Shown piece by piece: positions 43,714 through 53,034 of a DNA stretch of 64,000 nt (its first letter is position 1; each line of letters begins with the position of its first letter). The stretch covers positions 558,001-622,000 of the forward strand of contig NZ_ALVU02000001.1 in assembly GCF_000332075.2 (NCBI RefSeq), read 5' to 3'. The notes under the pieces are model-generated. The model made no database searches. It had not been told where the DNA came from and was given only the letters and a program-made list of their open reading frames with translations. A program made the translations under genes and the position numbers. Source of the stretch: Synechocystis sp. PCC 7509. GTDB taxonomy: Bacteria > Cyanobacteriota > Cyanobacteriia > Cyanobacteriales > Chroococcidiopsidaceae.

Positions 43714-45186
43714 ATGGAAATTCGAGCCGTTGATACACCACTATTAGATTGGGCTGGAGACGCGATCGCACTGGGTTTATTTGAAGATACTCTAGAACAA
43801 TCAGAGGAGTTGACCCAGTTAGATGCAAAATTTGCTGGTGTGTTGAAAGAAGTAATTGCCGAGACGGAATTTAAAGGCAAAGATGGCAGTAGTGTTGTAA
43901 CTAGAGTCGGTGGTAGTAGTTCGGTGCGTAAAGTGCTGTTAGTAGGACTTGGCAAACCCGATAAACTAAAACTAGACAACTGGCGGCGGTGCGCTGCGGC
44001 GATCGCTAAACTAGCTAAAAAAGAAAAGTGTCAAACTGTAGGGATTAGTTTACCGATTTGGAACAACGAGCCAGGCGCAACCGCCGGAGCAATTTCTGAA
44101 GGTATTGAGCTTGCATTGCACCAAGATCGGCGCTTTAAGTCAGAACCAGAGGAAAATAGTTTTAATTTAGAACGAGTAGATTTAATTGGGTTCTCAGGAC
44201 AAGAAAACGCCATTTCCCGCGCCCAGCAAATTTGTTCGGGAGTGATTTTGGCCCGTCAACTGGTAACTGCTCCAGCGAATACTGTAACCCCTATGAGTAT
44301 GGCGCAAACGGCGGAAGAAATCGCTTCTACTCACGGTTTGCAAGTAGAAATTCTCGAACGTGAAGAATGCGAACAGTTAGGAATGGGGGCTTTTTTAGGG
44401 GTTGCTCAAGCGTCAGAAATGCCCCCGAAATTTATTCACCTCACCTATAAGCCCGAAGGAACGCCCAAAAGAAAACTAGCAATTATTGGTAAAGGCGTAA
44501 CCTTCGATTCTGGCGGTCTGAACATCAAAGGTGCAGGTAGCGGCATCGAAACTATGAAAATGGATATGGGCGGCGCGGCGGCGACTCTAGGGGCTGCTAA
44601 AGCTATTTCTCAACTCAAGCCGGATGTAGAAGTTCATTTTATTAGCGCCGTAACCGAAAATATGATTAGCGGTCGTGCTATTCACCCCGGAGACATTCTC
44701 ACCGCTTCTAATGGGAAAACTATTGAGGTTAATAATACCGATGCTGAAGGGCGGCTAACGTTAGCTGATGCGCTGGTGTTTACGGAAAAATTGGGTGTAG
44801 ATGCGATCGTAGATTTGGCTACCCTTACAGGCGCTTGCGTGATTGCCCTAGGCGATGATATTGCGGGTTTATGGAGTAGTGATGATGAATTAGCAAATCA
44901 ACTGGTGCAAGGAGCGGACAAAGCAGGAGAAAAAATTTGGCGAATGCCGATGGAAGAAAAGTATTTTGAAGGCTTGAAGTCTTCCATTGCTGACATGAAA
45001 AATACCGGACCTCGTCCTGGTGGCTCAATTACCGCAGCTTTATTTTTGCAGCAGTTTGTTAAAGAAACTCCTTGGGCGCACATTGATATTGCGGGGCCCG
45101 TTTGGACAGATAAGGAAAATGGTTACAACAGCCCTGGTGCTACAGGCTACGGAGTACGGACTTTAGTTAGTTGGGTAATGAGTTAG
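43714..45186 (+). CDS. pepA: leucyl aminopeptidase (M17)
   Basis: A 490-residue dimetal aminopeptidase. Metal ligands and catalytic residues sit in [24 protein letters not shown] and the family signature [14 protein letters not shown] near residue 345. The N-terminus [20 protein letters not shown] matches cyanobacterial PepA, so ATG 43714 is chosen; an earlier ATG at 43636 would overlap the methyltransferase gene and add 26 unlike residues. Cytosolic turnover of peptides. A clear terminator follows. Confidence 0.92.
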   Translation: MEIRAVDTPLLDWAGDAIALGLFEDTLEQSEELTQLDAKFAGVLKEVIAETEFKGKDGSSVVTRVGGSSSVRKVLLVGLGKPDKLKLDNWRRCAAAIAKLAKKEKCQTVGISLPIWNNEPGATAGAISEGIELALHQDRRFKSEPEENSFNLERVDLIGFSGQENAISRAQQICSGVILARQLVTAPANTVTPMSMAQTAEEIASTHGLQVEILEREECEQLGMGAFLGVAQASEMPPKFIHLTYKPEGTPKRKLAIIGKGVTFDSGGLNIKGAGSGIETMKMDMGGAAATLGAAKAISQLKPDVEVHFISAVTENMISGRAIHPGDILTASNGKTIEVNNTDAEGRLTLADALVFTEKLGVDAIVDLATLTGACVIALGDDIAGLWSSDDELANQLVQGADKAGEKIWRMPMEEKYFEGLKSSIADMKNTGPRPGGSITAALFLQQFVKETPWAHIDIAGPVWTDKENGYNSPGATGYGVRTLVSWVMS

Positions 45187-45194
45187 TAGCAGTT

Positions 45195-45225
45195 AAGCCT
45201 CTCCCTAAATACAGGAGAGGCTTTT
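45195..45225 (+). terminator. pepA intrinsic terminator
   Basis: A 10-bp perfect stem (45195-45204 with 45214-45223), 9-nt loop, then a T-run. It lies 9 bp after the pepA stop. Confidence 0.88.
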
Positions 45226-45248
45226 TGTTGCCGCAAAATATTTACTAT

Positions 45249-45970
45249 TTACTTAGATAAATTTGTTTTACCTCGGCGTTTTTGCTTGAGAGCAAAAGCA
45301 CCTAAGCCAAACAAAATTAAAACAGGTGTTGCTGGAGGTTCAGGGACAGGAACAAAACTAAACTGCTCTCCTGGTAGAGGCGACAAAAGTGCAGGTGGTT
45401 TGTGAAACCTGGTCGCCGCTTCGTAGTCGTAGGCATAACTAATAATCTCTGCCTCGCCAAAATAGTTACCCATAAACTCTAGAGACATGGGGATGCCTTC
45501 TTCGGAGTAACCCATTGGCACTGTAATACCTGGAACTCCCAGGATATTTGCCTCAAATCGTCCAGGAAGGCTGCCATATAGTTCGTATACTTCGCTAGCT
45601 TCTTCCTCTTCTTGGGGTGGAGCAAGATAGTTTAATGTCGGAAACACAAAAGCGTCAATCCCTTGGTCTACCATGAAATCTGCGTATTCTTCTGTCCGCA
45701 ATTTGGCGATTGCTTCTAATGCTTGAGCAACTTCCGGGAGTTCTTCCCAAGGTTTAGCTTCCCCGGCGGCGATCGCATCGGCAATTGCTTTGACATACTC
45801 GTAGTTTTCGTTATCTTCAGGGATAATTTCCAGCAGATCGACAAAAGATTTAATCTCGTCGTCGTTGTACCCTTTGATGAGTTCCTCATAGTAGTACGCC
45901 CTACTTTGCAAGTTCCGCGTACTTTCCGGGGAAGGATAGCCTTCGGGAAGATTGCCTTCAACTAGATAAT
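45249..45970 (-). pseudogene. amidase 3' part with PEP-CTERM tail, cut by IS
   Basis: C-terminal third of the amidase whose 5' part lies at 46888-47979. It holds the late amidase region (FVFPTLNYLAPP, then NILGVPGITVPMGYSEEG) and ends with VPEPPATPVLILFGLGAFAL followed by KQKRRGK: the PEP motif, membrane helix and basic cluster of a PEP-CTERM sorting signal. The apparent Met start near 45983 is IS sequence, not native. Removing the insertion and one target copy rejoins the halves in frame (FID-YLVEGN). It can hardly be expressed as it stands. Confidence 0.85.
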
Positions 45971-46889
45971 AGACCTCTTGCAAAAATAAGCTTTAAGATT
46001 GATTTGCGTTTAAGTTAAGCTCATAATTATAAATAGAAGCTATTAAATTAAACCTTAATCCAAATCGTTTCCTTCTGTTTCTATATCGCCCTTGTAAAAT
46101 CCTAAATCTTTTCAAATGGGCAAAAACATTTTCAATAATTATTCTCTCTTTTGCTAGTTCTCTATTCTCTTTTTTCTCGGCTACAGAAAGCTTATCTTTT
46201 CTTGGCTTCTTTTTAGGTATTTGACTAAAATGATGATGCTTTTTAATTCCTTGATATCCCTTATCTGCTAAACATTTAACCTCTTTTTTAATCCTGATTT
46301 TGCTTCTTTTATATAACTTGAAATCATGTTCAGAACCCTTGCCATAGTACGTACACAGTATTTCTCCATTTCTTTGATCGATAACTACTTGGGCTTTCAA
46401 CGTATGTCTTTTTTTCTTGCCACTATAATAGCTCTTTTGTTTTTTTTAGGTCTTTCTATGGGGGTCTCACTTACATCTATTACTACCGTTTCTAGCTGAT
46501 AATCATCGTCAATCAATCTCTTTTTCCCTGGTAGTCTTAGTTGAGGAGCTTTAATTAAAATATTTTCTATTTTTTGAATAATTCGGTAGGCTGTAGATTC
46601 GTTTATTCCCCAAGTAGCACCTAAATGAAAAAAAGTTCGGTACTCTCGTAAATATTCTAAGACCATTAAGATTTGGTCTTCTACCTTTAGTTTTGGCGGT
46701 CTGCCAGTTTTCTTCCTTGATTTTTCCGCTTCCTTGACTATTTCTACCATTTGATTAAAAGTGTCAAAATGCACTCCAGTCAAACGTTTAAATTCTTCCG
46801 CCTTTAATTTTTTTACCTTTTTATAAGTCACTTTTACTTCTACTTAGTCACTTCCCTACGATTTTATCATTAACTTTTGCAAGAGGTCT
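45971..46889 (-). mobile_element. IS5-family insertion sequence (IS1031-like group), 919 bp
   Basis: Perfect 15-bp terminal inverted repeats AGACCTCTTGCAAAA at 45971-45985 and (inverted) 46875-46889. A 3-bp direct repeat AAT flanks it (45968-45970 and 46890-46892), which is the target duplication; a 3-bp duplication is usual for IS1031-type members. It encodes one transposase in two overlapping frames. Intact ends, exact duplication and restorable host frame indicate a recent insertion. Confidence 0.92.
45993..46831 (-). CDS. IS5-family transposase expressed by -1 frameshift
   Basis: Two frames (46397-46831 and 45993-46400) together make a DDE transposase. The first half has a helix-turn-helix (WGINESTAYRIIQKI) and the first Asp in VVIDVSETPIERP. 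The second has ADKGYQG with the second Asp and ENVFAHLKRFRI with the Glu. At an A8 tract on the minus strand (46440-46447), a -1 slip changes PKKNKRA into PKKKQKSYYSGKKKRHTLKA, which joins the second frame without a gap. This is the familiar programmed-frameshift layout of such elements, so the gene is probably functional rather than broken. Confidence 0.85.
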
Positions 46890-47979
46890 AATCGATAAAC
46901 CAAGTTTCGTGAGCGGGAATATCAACCTCGATTAAAGTTGCTCCTTGAGCTGACAATACACTTTTCGCTTGCTCGAAGGCGGAGGCAATCTGTGGGTCGA
47001 GGGGAAAGCTCTCACCTTTAGCCGGGTCGCCTTTACCAATATAAGGTCGCGGTAGTGCCAAAACTTTGCCTTGCAGCGAATTATCATCTAAGGAATCAGT
47101 ATAAGAATCGGGGCGAGGAATATCAGGAATGTACGGATTCCAGATATTATTTGGATCGTAGGCAACTAGGGCATCCATGCTTGCCGCCACATCGGCAACG
47201 GACTTAGCCATAGGACCAATTACATCCCGTTCGGTGGTTAGCGGCCATATACCATCGACGGAAATTAGCCCCGCACTCGGTTTAAGTCCAACTAGCGCAT
47301 CGTGTGTACTAGGTACGCGGATTGAGCCACCAGTTTCTCCCCCCATTGCCAACATTGCAAAGCTAGAGGCTACAGACACCCCAGAACCGCTACTAGAGCC
47401 ACCGGGGGTGCGATCCGGCGCGTAGGGGTTAATTACTGTCCCGTAAGCTTCGCTGATACCGTCGTAGGAAAAAGCCCAGGTACTCATGTTGGCTTTGCCT
47501 AAAACGATCGCACCAGCTTCTCGAAGCTGTTTGACCGCAAAGGCATCGTCTGTAGCAATTAGTGACTTGAGCGCTTCAACTCCATTACTTGTAGGCAATC
47601 CAGCAACGTTGTAAGAGTCTTTGATTAATACTGGAATCCCATGCAGGGGTCCAAGAATAGTCCCTTCCTGTCTAAGCGCATCTAGCTTGGCGGCTTCTGT
47701 TAGAGCGTTAGGATTGATGTAAGCAACGGAATTTAACTTTGGGCCGGCGCGATCGTAGGCATCAATTCTATTTAGGTATAGTTGCGTTAAGGTACTACTG
47801 GTTAATGCACCCGCATCAAAGGCGGCGTTAACATCGGCAATAGTTGCTTCTTGTAAGGAGAATGTTGCTGCGTCGGCAATACCAGGGATAAGTCCCCAAA
47901 TTAAGCATGGAGTGGCAAACAGCACTTTTTGTTTCCAGACTTGGCTCAATCGACTATACCTCGTTAAATGTTTGAACAA
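46888..47979 (-). pseudogene. secreted amidase 5' part, cut by IS
   Basis: N-terminal 363 residues of an amidase-signature enzyme. Signal peptide 1-38 (ending GIADAA), then the catalytic Lys in VLIKDSYN, the Gly/Ser-rich PGGSSSGSGVSVA with the cis-Ser, and the nucleophile Ser in GGETGGSIR. The frame stops at a TAG created at the IS boundary (46888-46890). Without the rest of the fold and its anchor it should be inactive, though the catalytic triad itself is complete in this half. The intact gene would encode about 600 residues. Confidence 0.87.
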
Positions 47980-48086
47980 TAAACGAAATGCTATGTTTTA
48001 GCCTTTAGAACTTTTGTTACTTTGATTACTTTTGCCACGTTTGTCATCGAAGTTTGTTTTAACAGAAATTATTTATTTTTAAGAAA

Positions 48087-48518
48087 ATGAAGAGCTTAAG
48101 AACTATTTGCTCGTTGGTTTTTAGCACGATAATGTTTATCAACGTTGTTGTTTTAACAGCAAATGCGATCGCCATGAATTTAGCTAAAGTGACGGGAACT
48201 TTAAGCTATCCACGATTCTCTCCAGCTCTGGGGAGTGAAGCCACTATTTACATAACTTTAGTAGATGTATCGCCTCGTCAAGATAGTTCTGGAGATATTA
48301 TCGTTAGACTTACGATTGTCAAGCCCACGCCATCGCCAATTTATTTTGAACTAAAATATAATCCAGCCCAAATTGATCGCCAACATACCTACGCAATTCA
48401 AGCCCGAATCACCGAACGGGGTAAAGTTATATTTACCAACAATTCACCCTATCCAGTAATTACAGGCGGAAATCCTCACAAAGTTGATATAGTTTTGACT
48501 CCTAAGCAATTGCCCTAA
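48087..48518 (+). CDS. YbaY-like secreted protein
   Basis: A protein of 143 residues with a signal peptide (about 1-29, ending TANAIA). The mature part fits the YbaY/YscW lipoprotein-chaperone fold: VTGTLSYPRFSPALGSEATI, ITLVDVSP, PIYFELKYNPAQIDRQHTY and AIQARITERGKVIFTNNSPY. No lipobox Cys is seen, unlike E. coli YbaY. Periplasmic; function unknown, perhaps a small beta-sandwich chaperone. It diverges from the amidase gene. Confidence 0.75.
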   Translation: MKSLRTICSLVFSTIMFINVVVLTANAIAMNLAKVTGTLSYPRFSPALGSEATIYITLVDVSPRQDSSGDIIVRLTIVKPTPSPIYFELKYNPAQIDRQHTYAIQARITERGKVIFTNNSPYPVITGGNPHKVDIVLTPKQLP

Positions 48519-48593
48519 ATATCTCACACGTATTTAGCTTCGATAAGATTTGTGTATTCAAGAGCGATCCAGCTTGCAGGTAGTGGATTGTAT

Positions 48594-49658
48594 TTACTTA
48601 AGTTCTGGATGTGCGGCTTCAGGCGTTGGCTTACCCATTTGATTAATAGTTGCGATCGCCTGATACAATCTCCCTAAGTCGCGCTGGTTGAAATAAAGCA
48701 CCAAACGGGGAAGTTCGGCCGTTTCATCTTGCGCTTCTTGAGGTAAAGCAATACTTTTTTCAATCCGTCCTTCAACTAAAATGTCGCTAAAATCAGTATT
48801 TAACTGTTCAATTTGCTCGTCCGACAACTCGGTTTTGAGGCGAATTACTAATTTTTCTTTGACGTAGCGGCTAGAGTGGTACACCTGATAAAAATCGGTA
48901 ATGGCGTTGCAAGCTACCTCTAAGTTATCGGTAATAGTATAAAGACTAGAATCGTCTTTGCTGACTAAACCTGTTTTGCGTAAATTCTTGTCTATATAGG
49001 CGCTCCAATCGTGCCAATAACAGCCGCCAGGACGATCGATTAATACGAGCGGTACAGGCCCAAATTTTCCGGTTTGGCTTAATGTCATACATTCAAAAGC
49101 CTCGTCTTGAGTACCAAAGCCACCGGGAAACAAAGCTACGGCATCGCTTTCTCGTAATAAAAATAATTTGCGTGTGAAAAAATACTTAAAATGGATTAAT
49201 TTGCGATCGCCTTCTATAAACGGATTTGCTTCTTGCTCAAAAGGTAATTGAATATTCAACCCAAAAGAGTTTTCCTTTCCCGCGCCTTCGTTACCTGCTT
49301 GCATAATCCCACCACCACCGCCCGTCATTACCATAAAGCCTAACTTAGTTACACAACGAGCAAAATCCACCGCAATTTGGTATTCCGGGGCTTCTGGTAA
49401 AGTACGCGCCGAACCAAAAATCGTTACTTTGCGGACGTGGCGATAAGTATGAAATAATTCCAATCCCCTTTCCATATCTGCTAGAGAGGCGGATAAAATT
49501 TTCCAGTCCAAGCGATCGATTTCGCTATTAGCTAGACGGACAATGGTAGCTAGAGTTTGGGCGATAAGTTGCCGATGTTGCGAGTTTGGTAGCTGCTCAA
49601 GTAATTGGGCAACATCAGAGGAAAGAGAATCGATTGGATTGAAGGATGATAAATTCAT
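48594..49658 (-). CDS. LOG family protein (lysine decarboxylase-like)
   Basis: A protein of 354 residues with a Rossmann-like LOG core: VTIFGSARTLPEAPEY, MTGGGGGIMQAGNEGA and the hallmark PGGFGTQDEAFE near residue 180. LOG enzymes cleave nucleoside monophosphates to free bases, releasing ribose phosphate, as in cytokinin activation. An extra N-terminal helical region (about 70 residues) and a C-terminal part (from about 260) distinguish the longer cyanobacterial type. Substrate not known here. Monocistronic and same strand as trxA. Confidence 0.83.
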   Translation of the reverse strand: MNLSSFNPIDSLSSDVAQLLEQLPNSQHRQLIAQTLATIVRLANSEIDRLDWKILSASLADMERGLELFHTYRHVRKVTIFGSARTLPEAPEYQIAVDFARCVTKLGFMVMTGGGGGIMQAGNEGAGKENSFGLNIQLPFEQEANPFIEGDRKLIHFKYFFTRKLFLLRESDAVALFPGGFGTQDEAFECMTLSQTGKFGPVPLVLIDRPGGCYWHDWSAYIDKNLRKTGLVSKDDSSLYTITDNLEVACNAITDFYQVYHSSRYVKEKLVIRLKTELSDEQIEQLNTDFSDILVEGRIEKSIALPQEAQDETAELPRLVLYFNQRDLGRLYQAIATINQMGKPTPEAAHPELK

Positions 49659-49733
49659 GAGTGCGATCGCCCAACTGGCATTTTATTGTACTGATTTTTG
49701 GGTTATTAAATATTCCCCCTTTAGCAATAAAAA

Positions 49734-49766
49734 GCACCTTGGATCGGAGAGATCCAAGGTGCGCTA
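49734..49766 (-). terminator. trxA terminator
   Basis: A perfect 12-bp stem (49734-49745 with 49751-49762), 5-nt loop, followed on the minus strand by CTTTTTATT. Strong intrinsic terminator about 30 bp after trxA. Confidence 0.88.
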
Positions 49767-49790
49767 TTTAATTTATCGTTAAAACTATTT

Positions 49791-50114
49791 TTAAAGATAC
49801 TTTTCCAAAGTGTTTGATAAAGTTGTCTTTGGTACTGCGCCAACAACCATATCAACTCTTTGCCCACCTTTAAAAATCATCAAAGTGGGAATGCTGCGAA
49901 TACCGTACTGGCTGGCAACATTAGGGTTTTCATCAGTATTTAGTTTAACAACTTTAACTTGACCATCGTATTGTTGGGCAATTTCATCGACTACTGGGGC
50001 TACCATCCGACAAGGGCCACACCAAGGGGCCCAAAAATCCACTAAAACCGGAACTTCACTGTCTAATACTTCTTGCTTAAATGATGAGTCTGTAACTTGT
50101 ACGGCTGCTGACAT
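49791..50114 (-). CDS. trxA: thioredoxin
   Basis: A 107-residue thioredoxin with the active site [13 protein letters not shown] near residue 32, the cis-Pro loop in [12 protein letters not shown], and the buried Asp in VLVDFWA. This is the m-type/TrxA form that reduces disulfides of photosynthetic and antioxidant targets using thioredoxin reductase. Standard length and a strong terminator after it. Confidence 0.95.
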   Translation of the reverse strand: MSAAVQVTDSSFKQEVLDSEVPVLVDFWAPWCGPCRMVAPVVDEIAQQYDGQVKVVKLNTDENPNVASQYGIRSIPTLMIFKGGQRVDMVVGAVPKTTLSNTLEKYL

Positions 50115-50449
50115 TCCTAGAAACCCTTACTACGTTTGTTTATTTCTTTGCTGAAAATTCTATCATAGGGCAAAGCCCGTATCTTATCTGTCAACGGTGT
50201 ATATTTAGACAGACTTTGTTTAATTATAACTTTTGTATCAATGTTTTGTACCTGTACAACAAATAGACTATTGGCTACACATTATTATACAATTTGTCAA
50301 CCTCTACTAGGTGAATTAAAACTTAAAATATTGTTGTAAGTTTTAGTTTTTTTGGTGATCGGGTTAACGGATAAGTTTTATTACTAAATCAATGAAGTAA
50401 GCGATCGCTAATTTTTTCTAACCTCTTTACTATTAGTTAAGTTTATAAG
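50115..50449. other. 335-bp region between trxA and the binding-protein gene
   Basis: It contains the trxA promoter on the minus strand. A stem AAAACTTA with TAAGTTTT (50318-50325, 50337-50344) followed by AGTTTTTTT looks like a plus-strand terminator, although no plus-strand gene precedes it; it could instead be a weak end for the minus-strand binding-protein gene. One HIP1 site lies near 50402. The conserved core of Yfr1, a small RNA often next to trxA, was looked for and not seen. Confidence 0.45.
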
Positions 50450-51811
50450 TTAACGAAAAATTAAGTTTAGCCGATCTTGAGCAGTTTTTAGGGCAGAAGT
50501 GGGGGTACTTTTTCCTAACAGCACTGATTCTAAGGCTCTACCTAAACTTTCTGATAAGCGACTGTAACGAGGAAAAATTGGACGCGATCGCCCATACTTT
50601 GCCTGGTCTAAAAATACTTTAACTGCGGGCTGCTTGGCAACAAAGGTTTGATATTCTTCGCTGGCTCTAGCTTTAATATTTATTGGTAAGTAACCTGTAT
50701 TAATTGCCCATTGGGTTTGGAATTCTTCACCAATTACAAATTGAGCAAACTTCAAAGCGGCGGCTTCTTGCTTGGGGTTGGATTTAAAAACAAACAGATT
50801 CTCGCCTCCGATGGCGGTGGCAGGTTTCAATTTAGTTGGAATAGGAAAAACATCAAAATCGACTCCCGTTGCCTGCAATTGCCCTAAAGTCCAAGGTCCA
50901 GTAATTTGCATTGCGACTTTACCAGCTAAAAAGTTGTCAATCTCAAAACCTCTTTCGGGTAACGATAGTACCGCCGAACCATCGGCGATTAAACTGCGCC
51001 ATAATTCCATTGATGCGATCGCACCAGGGTTTACAATTGCTGGCAAGTGGTTGTCACTAGCTACTAATTCGCCGCCACCACTCCACATAAACGGTAGCCA
51101 TAAAAATACTGCAAACTCTCCTTTCCCTAAAGGCAAAAATATTCCGTGTTGGTCTACTCGGCGATCGCCATTTGTATCTATAGTCAATTTACGCGCTACT
51201 TGGCGCAACTGTTCCCAAGTTTGGGGTAATTCGGTTATTCCTGCGGCTTTAAATAAGCTTGGGCGGTAAAATATACCTACATTATTAGTAGCAAAGGGTA
51301 CAGACCAAGTATGTCCTCCATACTCCATTGACTCGAACAATGCCGGATCAATTTGGCTAAATTCTGGTAATTTTGCTAACCAATTTTCTAAGGGAAGGAT
51401 GGCGTTTAGTTCGACTAATTGTCCGGTGAGTGTAGCATTAAACCATAATAAATCTGGGGGTGCATTTCCGACTACTGCTGCCAATATTTTCGGTAGTTGT
51501 TGTTCGGATTGTCCTACATATAGCGATTCTACTTTGATATCTGGATGCTCTTGATTGAATTTGTCTACAAGCTTTTGCAGTACATCTCTATTTAGTGGTG
51601 GATTTACTCCTTGCCATAGAGTTATCTTTGTTATATCGGTAGATTTAGGAGTTTCAATTAAGTTTTGACATCCGGTTAAAAATAAGCTGACTATAAGTAT
51701 TAGTTTGAGGAAAAAATTAAATTTATCCCCAAAAACCGAACAGTTAGGAGGTTTAATATTATTTATGCTGAAAAAGTTTGTATTGGTTTTTATACTGGTA
51801 ATTCTTAGCAC
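50450..51811 (-). CDS. sugar ABC transporter substrate-binding lipoprotein (1)
   Basis: A family 1 extracellular solute-binding protein. After an N-terminal stretch a hydrophobic segment ends in a lipobox (VSLFLTGC), then KITLWQGVNPPLNRDVLQKL, PPDLLWFNATLTGQL, TWSVPFATNNVGIFYRP and GKVAMQITGPWTLGQL, all typical of sugar-binding lobes. The only ATG (51811) lies inside the divergent second binding-protein gene, and no ATG, GTG or TTG occurs between it and the lipobox, so the start is uncertain. It binds a sugar or glycoside in the periplasm for the permeases nearby. Confidence 0.8.
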   Translation of the reverse strand: MLRITSIKTNTNFFSINNIKPPNCSVFGDKFNFFLKLILIVSLFLTGCQNLIETPKSTDITKITLWQGVNPPLNRDVLQKLVDKFNQEHPDIKVESLYVGQSEQQLPKILAAVVGNAPPDLLWFNATLTGQLVELNAILPLENWLAKLPEFSQIDPALFESMEYGGHTWSVPFATNNVGIFYRPSLFKAAGITELPQTWEQLRQVARKLTIDTNGDRRVDQHGIFLPLGKGEFAVFLWLPFMWSGGGELVASDNHLPAIVNPGAIASMELWRSLIADGSAVLSLPERGFEIDNFLAGKVAMQITGPWTLGQLQATGVDFDVFPIPTKLKPATAIGGENLFVFKSNPKQEAAALKFAQFVIGEEFQTQWAINTGYLPINIKARASEEYQTFVAKQPAVKVFLDQAKYGRSRPIFPRYSRLSESLGRALESVLLGKSTPTSALKTAQDRLNLIFR

Positions 51812-53027
51812 AATTATTTTTACAAGTTGTAGTGTTAGTAGACAAGCAAATAACGATGGTGTTGTTACTATAACTCTTAGCGGTTGGAGTAATTTATTAG
51901 AAAAACAGCTTTTACAACAGGTGGTTTCGGAGTTTGAGGCGTTGAATCCGACGATTAAAGTTAGGTATGATGCGATCGCAGATGAGTATATGGATGTACT
52001 TAAAACTCGGCTAATTGGCGAAACTGCGGCGGATGTTTTTTATTTAGATGCTTTAGAAATTCCCGCGCTGATTTCTCCCGGCGTACTTGAACCATTAAAT
52101 AATTATATAAACGATGAGTTCGATCTTCAAGATTTTGCCCCAAATTTACTAAAAGCTTTTGAGCGCGATGGGGTAATCTATGGCTTACCTAAAGACTTTT
52201 CTACTCTGGCACTTTTTTACAATAAAAATGCTTTTGCGGCGGCAAATTTAAGCATTCCTCCTGTTAATTGGGATGAGTTTCTTAGCTATGCTAAAAAGCT
52301 GACAGTTGATAATAATAAAGACGGTAAAATTGATGTTTATGGATTTGGTTTAGCACCAGAATTAGCTAGACAAGTCTTTGTTATTAAAGCTTTTGGTGGT
52401 GAATTGGTTGACGTTAATAATAATGCTGCTTTTGCTTCAATAGACAGCTTAAAAGGTTTGCAATTAATAGTAGATCAATATATTCAAGATAAGTCTGTGG
52501 CGCAACCAACGGATGTTGGTACAACTTCGGGAGGTGAAATATTTGGACAAGGTAAAGCAGCAATGGTAATTGAAGGTGCTTGGATTATTTCTTACTTAAA
52601 AGAAACATTCCCAAATCTTGAATATGGCATTGCAGAAGTACCAACAATAGCAAATAAAAAAGGGACAATGGCTTACACTGTTGCTTATGTCATGAATAAG
52701 AAATCGCCGCATAAATTAGCCGCATGGAAATTGATTGCTTATTTAACGGGAAAAGATGGGATGACAGCGTGGACAAAAAATGGTTTAGCATTGCCAACTC
52801 GCGCCTCTGTTGCTAATAAGTTAAATTATGACGATAATGATTTATATGCACCCTTTATTGCTGGTGCAAATTATGCCACTATTTGGCAAGCAGGGAAATA
52901 TTTACCTTTAATTTTAAATAATTTTAACAATCAGTTTGTAAGTGCTATTATTGGCGAACAAACCCTAGAAAGTGCAATGCAAAAAGCTCAGGATACAGCT
53001 AACAAAGAAATTGAATTATCCCAATAA
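51765..53027 (+). CDS. sugar ABC transporter substrate-binding lipoprotein (2)
   Basis: A family 1 binding protein of 420 residues with a lipobox (ILSTIIFTSC, Cys near 22). Conserved segments are ITLSGWSNLLEKQLLQQVV, AADVFYLDALEIP, VIYGLPKDFSTLALFYNK and GKAAMVIEGAWIISYL. ATG 51765 is chosen since the signal peptide begins there; an AGGAGG at 51746-51751 lies 13 bp upstream, a rather long spacing. Followed after 7 bp by the permease genes, so this is the operon's own receptor. It diverges from the first binding protein with overlapping 5' ends. Confidence 0.83.
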   Translation: MLKKFVLVFILVILSTIIFTSCSVSRQANNDGVVTITLSGWSNLLEKQLLQQVVSEFEALNPTIKVRYDAIADEYMDVLKTRLIGETAADVFYLDALEIPALISPGVLEPLNNYINDEFDLQDFAPNLLKAFERDGVIYGLPKDFSTLALFYNKNAFAAANLSIPPVNWDEFLSYAKKLTVDNNKDGKIDVYGFGLAPELARQVFVIKAFGGELVDVNNNAAFASIDSLKGLQLIVDQYIQDKSVAQPTDVGTTSGGEIFGQGKAAMVIEGAWIISYLKETFPNLEYGIAEVPTIANKKGTMAYTVAYVMNKKSPHKLAAWKLIAYLTGKDGMTAWTKNGLALPTRASVANKLNYDDNDLYAPFIAGANYATIWQAGKYLPLILNNFNNQFVSAIIGEQTLESAMQKAQDTANKEIELSQ

Positions 53028-53034
53028 TTGCTCT

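Noticed and set aside
45249-45983. Amidase 3' part as an independent gene starting at 45983
   Set aside because: The Met and first residues come from the IS end; the remainder continues the split amidase in frame.
46397-46831. First transposase frame as a broken gene
   Set aside because: The overlap with the next frame at an A8 tract fits a programmed frameshift, so it was joined.
50115-50449. Yfr1 small RNA beside trxA
   Set aside because: The conserved unpaired core of Yfr1 could not be found on either strand.
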